From positions 53,188,001 to 53,252,000 of the forward strand of contig JAFFJZ010000001.1 in the NCBI GenBank assembly GCA_018340375.1: a stretch of DNA of 64,000 bases, read 5' to 3'. The translations under genes were made by a program, and so were the position numbers. This DNA is from Gonatopus flavifemur. Taxonomy: Eukaryota; Arthropoda; Insecta; Hymenoptera; Dryinidae. Of the stretch, positions 36,551 to 46,699 are shown piece by piece. The notes beneath the pieces were generated by a model. The model did not search any database and was not told where the DNA came from. It saw only the letters and a list, made by a program, of their open reading frames with translations. Numbering within the stretch: the first letter of the stretch is position 1; each line of letters begins with the position of its first letter.

Positions 36551-36779
36551 AGACTCTGTCAATTGGCACACGGTTTCCTCGTTCCTAATCAACCAATGGA
36601 TTGCAATGATGGAACTCTTGAAAATATCGTCAAACCATGCAGATTGCTAAATAATTTTTTTCCATATTCCTCCACCGATTACGATGAAACTGATAATATG
36701 GGAATAACGACCTAATCGGATAACAGAAAGCGAAAACATGCTTTTGTCCCAAAATCACAATTTTCTATTTGTTGTAGAA

Positions 36780-37149
36780 CACGGAGAAAAAGGAATTCGC
36801 TGTGGCAGCGAAATCTACTTTTGCTGGGTTCCTTTTGCCAGAGCAGCAAATTTTTTGCTGTGACAGCAAACTATTTGCTGTTCCTGCAATCTTGTTAGCC
36901 TCGACAGCGAATTTTTAGCTGTGGCAGCAAAAAATGTTTGCTATCCCAGCAAAATTTGTTTACTATGCTGTATATAATACTGAAAATTTGCTGGCGGAGC
37001 AAACATTTTTTGCTGCCACAGCTAAAAAATTGCTGTCGTAGCTAACACGATTGCTGTTGTGGCAAATTTTTAGCTAGGTCAGCAAAAAATTTTGCTATTC
37101 TATATATAATACCTCGATTTGCTGCGTCAGCAAATTTTTTCTCTCCGTG
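36780..37149 (+). mobile_element. GCTG/CAGC palindrome-array MITE, copy 2
   Basis: Same orientation as, and roughly 95% identical to, 15186-15533. The difference is a roughly 20-bp extra unit (GCTGTGACAGC) near 36856. It starts CACGGAGAAAAAGGAATTCG, ends TTCTCTCCGTG and is flanked by AA on both sides. Confidence 0.9.
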
Positions 37150-37154
37150 AAGGC

Positions 37155-40100
37155 TTAATCGTTTCGTAAAACGAAACGAAAATTCAAACTCACAAGATAT
37201 GACGAATCATCCTTATTTATCTTCTTAAATGGATTCTTTGGAACTGAAAATATCGTTTAAAAAATGTGCTGCAAGATTTTGGCTTTTCAACTGAGACTGG
37301 GTTTGAGTATTTCGTTATTTGATTATTAATCCGTTTCAATGAACAATTCAAATTTCCGCAACATATTTTTGATAACATATTTCCTTTCTGTCTCCCGTTT
37401 TCTTGTGAAGGTTAGGTTGAAACTTATTTGGGACCACTGTGTGGAACCAAAAATTTTTCCCGAGTTTGGAGGAACATTTTGGTCTAAGAAATTTTGAATT
37501 TGGGGACAAGCAAATTTTCGATCACCGAAAACGATCGCAAAGCTCCCCTCTAACGAGGAAGCAATATGAACTTTCCAAAACTCGCGCATCCTGCGCGGAA
37601 GATCAGGAAATTTGCGTCCCTTTAAGAGGCAAAAGAGGAGCTATATCCTCCTTCTTTGCTCCGGTACATGAAATTTAGAAGTATGAAAAATTATCGTTGA
37701 CAGCAGTTTATTTAGTTCACAGTAAAATATCCAGCGATCATTCGTACCTTCCGAAGGAGGTAGGAGGGAGAGAGGGTACAAATAAAAGAGAACGAGGTGA
37801 ATTTTTCCTGTGAAATTGTCTCCCAATATGCAAATGAATGTATATACATAGCTGTTGGGAGTCCCGGTGTTTGGATATGAAATAGGCATATTATCGTGAA
37901 CCTCGCTAGAGCTGTTCTGAATTATACAGCTCTTAACCGGATGCAGTCAACTGGGAAGCTGTCTCTTCCTTTTACTCTTCGATCCTTTCCCTCGCTCACT
38001 GTTAAGAAGAAGAGACAAGAGACCCTCGGGAACACGATGCCAACTATAGTAGGAAGCTTGTTCGTCCGTTATATCCCGCAATGGCATCGAAGACAGGTTT
38101 ATTCCTTGTTGCGTAATCGCTACGAAGCACTCGGCATCAGGCTTATATGTGCGTGCTTGGCTGCTTCTTACGTTATATACGACACCGTCTTCTGAACTCA
38201 GAGGAGGAGGCGCCTAGAACGCGGAACATTCAAAATTGTATAAGAAATTCGAGATCGGAAATGATGACATGTATATGTGCATATATCTCATCGCAATTTC
38301 AGTTCCTCTCTCGCTTAGAAATTCTATCTGCGATACACAAAGGAATAGGGATAACGTTATTGGACTCATTATTCAACCGGAGGTATTTTTATACGATTCG
38401 TTTTTGTTGGAAATTCTCTTCGAGGTTTAAATAAAGTTCTAATGTTGTTGTACCGAATTGTTCCGCTTCTTCCTACGATAATCGATGAAATTACGATACT
38501 CTATCGGAACCCACGTATCCCATCGTTAACGAATTTTTGTTTTCAAAAACTAAGATAATTGAATTGCTTTCTTGAAAGAAGAAACATTGTTTCCATAGTA
38601 GCAGTTGTACGTGGTTTTCTTGACTTTTAATTAAATTCCAAACAAGATATACGACGGGATGTATAGTTTGATTTCTTTTAATCTGTGTATCGACAGATGT
38701 ACACATATACCTACGTACCTATACCTATACGTATCTGAAAGCGGTTTTTCATTGTGTGGTGTGTGAATGTTTTATCAGTCTCTTAAGAGGTTTTTTGTCA
38801 TCTTTGAAAATTCATTAAAACAATGTGCGTTGCAAGAGCGTGAAGTAAACCCCATTTCTTATTCAAAGAAGTCGAGGAGAGGAACAACAGTACGAAAACG
38901 AGTATGAGTTGAAAATAAAAGATGGAAGTCAACTAGAAAAGAGAATGTTACAATACAAGAAAACGTCACGACTTATGTATGAACATACACTGCTGTGTGC
39001 ATCACCACCTTCTCTCAAAGGATATTCAATTTGTTCGTTGTGACATATACGCGAGTAGTATATCGAGAAGAGAAACTCGATCGTCTGTGGTCTGACAGTG
39101 CACTCATCCATACTTCTACATGTATATCCGTAAACGTGTGTATACGTACGTGTACATTCGTTCAGGTACATCTGAACTTGACATGAATCTGAAGCGAGAC
39201 ACGGCTCCAAGAGATAGAGGTAAGCTCTTCGAAAATAAATAGTTGGAAATAATTTTCTTGACTCTCTGGTAACGACATTTCATTTATATTCGTAAATATA
39301 CACCAACTTGTAGTACTAGAAATCATGGTTCAGAACTTCTGTATTAATTTTCATTTATTATCCAAACAAACCTCGTTATACGGATTATTCGAAATCATAT
39401 TGAATACATTCTACTAGGTGACTTCGAAATAGCGGACTCGTATACTTCTATCTACTGTATTATCGAATCCCTGGGAGTATTTTGAGCTGTAAATTGTGAT
39501 AAATTTGCAAAATTCTTCATTGGATTCTTGAAGCATTGTTTGTAAGAGAGATAGCGAGCGGGTGTGATATAGTGTTTTATTAGGTCATTGAACTAGCGAT
39601 CTACGTGATATCAGCGGGATAATTAGTTTGCATTACTTATGCAATGTATTGGAGCCATTTCAAGATAATTTCTCTACCCCTACGTTGTGGTCACGAACAC
39701 AAATCTTAATAATTCTCTTCATACGTGACGATAATAATATGCAGGATTTGATATGTGGAGTCGGGGGATTGGAATTGAATATTATTCAGCATCGTGTGTA
39801 CGTCAATAATATTCCTCCAGCTCGGAGATGAGAAATATGAAATTCTTCGTAAAATAATTAAACGCTGATTATATAGTCGTTGCTCGAATCTTTCGTCATG
39901 AGAGGAATTTTCTAAAACAACATGTTAACCCATTTTCAGACAATTATTCCTCGAAATGTTGATGTTTCGTGTTACGCCGTTGTCGTCTCGGTGATAATAA
40001 GCTGAAGATCAACTGGCGATGTGTTCTTTCTCTCACAATTATACCACACAATTAATCGATAATCTTTTGCAACATCCTTTGTTCACAAAGTGCTACTTAA

Positions 40101-41065
40101 TTAAATGACGATATCAAACAAAATACATCCTGTTGATGTCTTCTTCTTATATCTAACAGTGCGCTTAAGATGTAACGATATCTATTACAGATGTTTGTAA
40201 CAGTTTCCTATCGTTTTGAGGAAGAGAGCCTTTGTATCAAAGGTTTACGTGCCAGCAAATAACTTTTGTGCCAAGAGGTTTCTTTGTTCGTATTATCTCA
40301 AACTGCTGATTTTTATATTTCTCTCCTTTTTTGTCCTTTACGTAAACAAGCATCTCAACTATTAGACAACGGAAAAGAAAATATTCATTCCTTTGTTTCA
40401 TACACTTTCCGCGATATGAACACCGTTGTTTCAAGTAAAAGGACAGGGCACTGTTGATTTCGTACAAGCAGAATGTTTTAATTTTCTACGAGAGGAACAG
40501 TGGGAATAAAAGCACATGAAAATCGTTACAATGGGTTTCTCGTCTCATGGTATTGTGTACCTTTATTGTGTTCCTCGAGAAGTTCACTTCCACGTCCCGT
40601 CTGTTACATTTTTCGTGTTATATTGATTTATTTATCCTACCATGCGATACGTGGGTATTCGTTTCGGAATTGTGAGAAGGACCTTATCAGAGTTCATGAT
40701 TTTTATATGATTAGTTTGGTATAGATATCCCCCTCACAAACTCTGTGAATTTGGTCTTTGTTTCTCGAGTAAGAGCAAAAATAGAATAAAACTCACCTGA
40801 TTGACGTTATCACCGTGGAATAGTAGAATGGACTCGAATCAGAGATGATGGAGAAGTATTGAAGAGCTTCGTTACACAATTGAAACATCGCCCGCGTTTC
40901 TGTATCATTGAGGTGTCTTAATAAACTCCTTGTTATCGCTCCTATTTTCATTGTGGTTGATCGGGTAATCGCATTATCGATAGGGTACCTTTATCCTTAC
41001 ATAATTCTTCAACTTTTACATTTGTATTATGAGAATTCGATTTGGAATGCACAAAAACATTACTC
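37155..41065. other. 3.9 kb without recognised elements or genes
   Basis: Somewhat GC-richer around 37880-38240 and 39040-39190, with frames up to 99 codons but no conserved motif. With 6.1-12.9 kb this is one of the transposon-poor blocks. Confidence 0.35.
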
Positions 41066-41884
41066 TACGTAGTTACCCACCAAACGCAGGTTGTTACCGT
41101 ATCATAACCATAAAGTAATTTCAAAATCACATGCAATGTAACTTGTTTGTTACATGCAATGGATAGGTAACTTGCAATTTCACACTCATGAAAAGTAATT
41201 GCAACGTTACCATAACGTAACATTTTTTGTTTTGGTTACATGGTGCACTGAGAGAAGAGTTTACTTATATTAAATGAATATATTTATTTGGCGTCTGTTC
41301 AAAAATATTCATTAATTGTGAATAAATATGGTAATTGTCAATAAATATCATAGTTGGCATACATACGATTGATTTTATGTGACATTTAGAACAAACAAAT
41401 CGTTCATTTAGTCCATTTATTTCATGTGAATGATTTCATTTTTCCCTCAAGTAATAAACGATTCCTAATTTACAAATAGACGGTTTGATAAGTACAAGAT
41501 TTTCATTAGATAAACACTAGTAAACTAAGAATATGAAGAAAAGAATGGTTGATTGACTCAAATTTCAAATTGAATTTCAACACAATAATTCAGTTTCCCA
41601 ATGTGTATACGATTCTTCCCTCTCAAACACAGATTTGTTAATAATTAAGAAATTTGATTGTACATGAACACCTTGAATTTGATTCGACTCTCGATCTATA
41701 TTGCAGCAGAATATATAGTTCTGTATATATGTATAACCATGGAACATTGAAAATTTTCTTGCGTTTTGAGAAATCCTTTTTATCCGGAAAGAATAAGAGA
41801 GACAGTATTGTAGGCTGAATTTTCCTACGAAATTATTAAAATATTTCACCATAACTTTTCATTCAGTTTGTTCAACTTTATAAT

Positions 41885-42466
41885 CACTGTTAGAAAATTT
41901 CTTGAATTTAATATAAGAATTCTTATGAAATTTCATAAGTGCATTTCAAAATCAATAATATTCTGGGATTTACAACTTTTTTTATGAAATTTCACTTTTT
42001 CATGAATTTTTTGTGATAGAATCCTATTACATGTATGATGTCATGACTTCAGCATATATGATATCTAAAACCACATCGTATTTCTCAATTGGTTTCTTAT
42101 ATCGTGATGTAGTCAAGGTGGTTGAAGCGTTAGGACGTAATAGGTTAGGTTAGGTAGGAAAGCAGGTTCGATTCTCCGTTAGGTCCCAAAACTTTGTGCT
42201 TCAATTGCTTGACTTACATTGATTACATGACAAACTCACTCCAGAGGAATGTCGAGAACACAAAATTCACGAAGCGTGAAGAAATTTGGTGATAAATCAA
42301 ATTTGCAATCTGAATTGTTTTTGTATTTTGGCAAAAATTCGTAACACTTATTGAATTTAATACACAATTTTTATTATAAAATACATTGTTAAATCCAATA
42401 ATAATATACTGTACAAAATTTTATAATAATTATCATTAAATTTAGGACATATTTTTCTAACAGTGA
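41885..42466. mobile_element. CACTGTTAGAAAA-ended element nested in the previous one
   Basis: Left TCACTGTTAGAAAATTTCTT is followed by GAATTTAATA. The right end is the inverse of the same type (TATTTTTCTAACAGTGA). It carries a tRNA-like head in its centre. Confidence 0.6.
42105..42189 (+). repeat. tRNA-like head with Pol III boxes and TTAGG units
   Basis: An A-box-like region TAGTCAAGGTGGTTGAAGCG (from about 42110) is followed at tRNA-Ser/Leu-like spacing by a B box GGTTCGATTC (42165-42174). Two to three TTAGG units (42140-42157) lie where an anticodon and variable arm would be. The ends do not form a convincing acceptor stem, so I read it as a decayed tRNA or tRNA-derived SINE head rather than a working gene. 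Confidence 0.45.
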
Positions 42467-42852
42467 TAATATTCTCCCGCATAATTCATAATTTAATTTG
42501 ATTAATTCCAGAGTGTTATTCCAATTTTGTTTGATTTGACTTATTCTCACGAATATTCAAAGCAAATTATGCGACAATTTTCTCAACCTCATATCACATT
42601 CAGGCAATCTAATAATGCTTTGATGTACATTCCCAAGTTTTAGAATTATAAAACAGGAATTTCGCACGAAAACACGGTTTGTTAATAGTTGACAAATATG
42701 GATTTGGTACAAAAAATGATCTCAAATATGACGCTGGATGATAACAACTCAATATTTATTTCCCCATAAGCAAATATAGGATTTGTTAACTATTAACAAA
42801 TCTTGTTCACTATAAATAAATACTTTTCTCAGTGTGGTTACGCGAAATTGTT

Positions 42853-43180
42853 CCCAATCAGAAAAATCCGAAATAACGCAATGTTGACAACAGGTGCAGT
42901 ACAGTGCCAGTATTGGGTCTCCAACACTTGGCCAACACGTACGGGACCAGTACTGGATACATAAAAATACAGTACTATGCCTGTACTGATAAACAACTAC
43001 TGACAACTCAATACTGGGCAGGTACTAATCCAGTACTGGCCCTGCACTGATTGCGAATAATGGTGTTAGTACTCAATCCCCAGTCCTGAAAAGCGTTATC
43101 ATTCCAGACAAATGCCAGTACCCTGCCAGTCTTGGCCAGTACTGGTGTAGTACTGCACCTGTTGTAAATTTCTGGTTGGG
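42853..43180. mobile_element. CCAGTACTGG palindrome-array element
   Basis: The ends are CCCAATCAGAAA and TTTCTGGTTGGG (inverted). Next to them ACAACAGGTGCAGTAC pairs with GTACTGCACCTGTTGT. The interior repeats CCAGTACTGG, GCCAGTA and TACTGG many times. Non-coding. Confidence 0.75.
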
Positions 43181-43206
43181 TTATGACCTCTTTATTTTGG
43201 AAAATA

Positions 43207-43454
43207 CACTGTAAAAAAAATACTTCAAAAATTTCCAAAGAAAGTTTGTCAGTTTTTCATACAAACTTTCTTTTGAAATCATCGTGAAAAAGTTGGTAAA
43301 TATCCAAAAAGTTTTATGATTTTACAGAGATTTCCGAAACTTCCCAAACTTTTGTTTGTCAACCCACAAAGAAAGTTTGGAAATTGTCTTTCCAAAACAA
43401 GGTTGGAAATTCCCAAGAATGTTTGTTTGGAATTCAACAACTTTTTTTACAGCG
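43207..43454. mobile_element. 248-bp CACTG-ended MITE with CAAACTTTCTTTG words
   Basis: Begins CACTGTAAAAAAAATACTTC and ends CAACTTTTTTTACAGCG. TA lies on both flanks. The interior repeats AAACTTTCTTT and AAGAAAGTTTG in alternate orientation. Confidence 0.75.
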
Positions 43455-43516
43455 TATGCATCGTAGACATTTTTTGATCTCAAATTCGAGGTCATGCGTA
43501 TATATATGCACATATG

Positions 43517-44276
43517 CAGGGTGTTCCAGAATTCACCATTCGGATATCTGTGGTGTCTTCTGGAACCAAAATGCAATAATTTCCCGTTTGAAAAAACTTT
43601 TTTGCAGGCTTAATTTTTGAGCCGCGAGCATTTTTAGAGTTTTTTTCTGATCCAAATAAGTCGGAAGCATAGTGTCCTGCATTCTTTAGTCTAACACCAT
43701 TCTCTAAGTTCTTGATCCTATCATTCTTTGTTGCGGAGCTATAGAAAATTCCAAATCGCTGTAGCTTCGCAAAAAAGAATGATAGGATAATTGATTTTTT
43801 CCCACACCTGCACGGAAAGTTGATGTTTTCTGACCTATTTTTAGGTTGAAAGTGCTGAATTCCAAGCGAATGTGTCACAGCGGGAGGAAAATACAAACTA
43901 TCTTTTCGTTCTGAAATATGCATATGAATATTTTATATGCAATTAAACAGCTGAGTTTCACTTTCCTTGCAGTTGTGGGAAAAAATAGTATGTTTACCTC
44001 GGAGAGAAGTGGGAAATTTCCACTTTCCCCCCTTGATGAACAATATACTATTTTTTCTCAGAGATCCGACGTCTTCCAACGTACGGAGAATCATGTTAGG
44101 CTGAAGAATGTAGAACAGAATGCTATTGAGTGGTGGTTTGGATTTAAAAGAAAATTCAAAAATGCTCATACCTCAAAAACTAAGCCTCCAAAAAATTTGT
44201 TTTAGACTGAAAATTATTGCATTTTTGCTGCAGAATACACCACAGAAATCCGACTGATGAATTCCGAAACACCCTG
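43517..44276. mobile_element. 760-bp foldback, CAGGGTGTTCCAGAATTC ends, TATG duplication
   Basis: The left end CAGGGTGTTCCAGAATTC pairs with the right end GAATTCCGAAACACCCTG. TATG stands on both sides (43513-43516, 44277-44280), giving a probable 4-bp target duplication. The two arms are about 370 bp each and meet near 43900. Opposite-strand frames of 143 and 95 codons read the two arms and therefore give similar peptides (an RLKN segment, later SKxKPxKxxF). This is an artefact of the inverted repeat, not two genes. Confidence 0.8.
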
Positions 44277-44539
44277 TATGTGTGTATTCAACCTCAAAAC
44301 GGGCGTAAAAAAATTTAACCCGATTTAATAGCGTAACTTATGACAAATGGATGAAACCACGATGTTTCTATGACGAAGCATATTATATTGTTGTTATTAC
44401 ATTGTAGCAACTTTTGATGAGTGTGAAATTACAAGTTGACAGTTCATTGCATGCAACGAACAGGGTGAAATTGCGCGTGATCTCGAGTTACATTGTAGTC
44501 ATGATGAGATAACAAAACAGTGTTTGGTGGGTATCTTCG

Positions 44540-45400
44540 CTTGCTGTGAATGCTAATTTTCAGATTTTATTAATGAATGAATTGAACAAAAATGACGCTA
44601 TATACAATTTTTTGGCAGTATAAATATATTAAATACGATTCAACGTTCCGTGTGTGTATGAATATACACTTGAAGGGAGGAAATTCATTTTATTTTCATA
44701 CAAAGATCTCTATGAATTCATGTGAAACCTTTGAATAATATAATTTTATAAAATGCACATTTCATTTAGAAGAATAATATGTACTCGCGGCAAGTATGTC
44801 GTTGTTCGTAAACTGATATTCTTAAGGAAATGAGATTTTGATTAATTATACAGCAAGTACGTTTTCAAAGCGAAATAACAAGGTCCAAGAGACATTCAAA
44901 GAGATGATGTTTCTTTAAACGAAAAACTAACATTATTCCTGGTGCAAAGAACCCTTTTGACTCGAAACAAGCAGTTCTATCAAAATTTACGCTTTGAATG
45001 AAGTAACGAACCTATTGATTTTCAGAAATCCGTTCTAAACAATGACTTACAACAATACACAGTTGAAATAATCATTTTGTTCTTCATTCTCAAGGAATCA
45101 TCACTGGGTTTTAGATAGTTTCCTAGGTTCTTAGCTAGTTCCATGAAGCGCTTTGTAACCTGTGCCTTCATAGATGTCTTAAGGAACTTTAAATTGTAAG
45201 ATTGTGTTTTTTTTTTCTTTAATTAAAGTCTTACCTATAAACCAGACAATAATTTTTATGTCAATGAAATTCCAACTCAAGTACGTTGCTTTTGAATCGG
45301 CAAGAATATACTGAACGATTTAGCTCCTTGTTATTCGATTAGTTGCTTCAGCGAAGATTCGCTGTGCGGTCTTCCGTGGCCTGCAAAATTAAATAAATTC
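44540..45400. other. AT-rich, no gene recognised
   Basis: No element ends seen. Confidence 0.4.
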
Positions 45401-45407
45401 TGAGCTT

Positions 45408-45836
45408 CCCCAGATAGCAATGAAAGTCCTTCGAACGTAACCTCTGGAAACATAACCTTAGTTCTGCGCGTTTGGTCTCCGCGGAGTAGGAGGGAATACG
45501 TTCAGAGAACTTTCATTTTTGATGCACCTGAACACGTTCCAAGTCCGTCTTTTTCATTTACCATGGGACGTTCCCGTTGAGTTTCCCAAATCTACTTTCA
45601 TGAAGACTAACCTTTACAAACATGTGCGTAGTATCGCAGAACGTCATTGACATCTTTATTGAATACGTCCCCAGAACGTCGCATGGTGGACATAAATTGA
45701 ACATCACAGAACATTTGTATGTCCCTGGGACTCACATGCGACGTTTTTAGAACGCCCTGGGATTTTATTTGGACGTTTTCTGTGAGAGCAAGTACGTTTT
45801 CTGAACGGTCAGAAAACCTCCCGAAGCTACCCGGGG
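45408..45836. mobile_element. ACGTTC/GAACGT palindrome-word element, CCCC ends
   Basis: Starts CCCCAGATAGC and ends GCTACCCGGGG. The interior repeats GAACGT, ACGTTC, GGGACGTTC and ACGTCGCATG-like words in both orientations, more than ten times. A 74-codon frame near the right end is read-through. Confidence 0.6.
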
Positions 45837-45957
45837 ATCCGGACTGGAAACGTCGGCAACCAACCGATACAAGACGTGGCTCCAGTCCGGAAGCTCAAAA
45901 TTTATTGAATCCTTGTTATTACTCCGGCCGTATTCATGGATGATCTGTGTAATTATA

Positions 45958-46191
45958 CACGCAGAAAACAGATGTGTTGAAAAGGCCTCAATTTATTGAG
46001 GATCAGCGCCAGTCTATGACAGATAGAGTTTTGATTTGAATTTACTTTTAAAAACTCCCATAATTAGATGTATTATTACAAAAAATTATGGTACTTTTGA
46101 AGCTATATGCAGGTAAATAATTTGATTCGTCACAGACTGGCGCTGATCCTCAATAAATTATGGGACTTTTGAAAATATATTTTCCTGCGTG
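45958..46191. mobile_element. 234-bp CACGC-ended MITE flanked by TA
   Basis: Begins CACGCAGAAAACAGAT and ends ATTTTCCTGCGTG. A perfect inverted pair, AATTTATTGAGGATCAGCGC plus CAGTCT, lies within the arms. The central part is a less perfect hairpin. Confidence 0.85.
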
Positions 46192-46268
46192 TATTAACAG
46201 TTGAAACATAAAAAAATCTAGATACATCAACTGAATGTTTGAGTAGTAAAGTTAGATTGGCTAAAATG

Positions 46269-46440
46269 TGTACTTGAAAAGAAATTCCTTCTGAAAATAT
46301 GACTGTAATTTTTCACAGCCACTTTTTCCTGAATTGCTAGAGAAATTTTTCTGAGTTGAAATTTAAATTTAGCCCTGAAATTTAGTGGAAGTTTCTCAAA
46401 ATTCAGTGAATTTTCTCAGAAGGAATTTTTTTATCATGTG
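46269..46440. mobile_element. Decayed MITE, CCTTCTGAAAATTC arms (family with 53360)
   Basis: The arms pair AAATTCCTTCTGAAAAT with TTTTCTCAGAAGGAATTT. They resemble 53360-53572. The termini are too eroded to call. Confidence 0.5.
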
Positions 46441-46514
46441 TCATTTAGTGGCCTCCACGGTATCAGTTCTGTTGTTGAATTAATAATTTCAGCGTCAGCT
46501 ACTGGTACAATCAT

Positions 46515-46686
46515 AAATTTGAATCAATTATCACCGATGTCAATACTAACTTTAATGATATTATTATTCACAGTAGCAGCTAACAATCGAATAATTAACT
46601 CCACCACTGATCTTGGTGAATAAAAATGATTAGAGTGATAATTATTAGTGAAATTATCATTCTCAGTTCTAATTGATTCAAACATT
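46515..46686. repeat. Weak foldback, TTTGAATCAATTA ends
   Basis: Left TTTGAATCAATTATCA pairs loosely with right TTCTAATTGATTCAAA. The interior has ATAATTATTA/TAATGATATTATTAT words. Low-grade similarity only. Confidence 0.3.
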
Positions 46687-46699
46687 TTGCCCAACACAA

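Larger units (their letters stand above)
41246..42834. mobile_element. 1.6-kb CACTG-ended element flanked by TG, interrupted
   Basis: Left CACTGAGAGAAGAGTTTACT and right ATACTTTTCTCAGTG are inverted ends with TG on both flanks (41244-41245, 42835-42836). A 0.58-kb element has inserted inside. The right part contains a GTTTGTTAATAGTTGACAAA inverted pair. Internal arms beyond the ends match poorly. Confidence 0.5.
41071..44535. mobile_element. 3.5-kb inverted-repeat element with multiple nested insertions
   Basis: The left arm at about 41071-41235 and right arm at about 44370-44535 are inverted relatives. The ends read GTTACCCACCAAAC and, inverted, GATACCCACCAAAC. Internal landmarks are AATTTCACACTCAT, GTTGCATGCAATG/TTACATGCAATG, and several GTAAC/GTTAC words. 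Everything between consists mainly of other elements with their own ends, so the original element was probably only about 400-600 bp. Confidence 0.65.

Noticed and set aside
37896..38434. Overlapping plus-strand frames in a GC-richer patch
   Set aside because: No conserved domain, no convincing splice sites seen; probably chance.
42139..42158. TTAGG repeats as a telomere
   Set aside because: Only two to three units, embedded in a transposon; no array.
42105..42189. Functional tRNA gene
   Set aside because: Boxes are present but no acceptor stem or clear anticodon arm can be drawn, and there is no terminator run of T directly after it.
43492..44205. Opposite-strand frames of 143 and 95 codons with similar peptides
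   Set aside because: They read the two arms of one inverted-repeat element, which explains the similarity without any gene.
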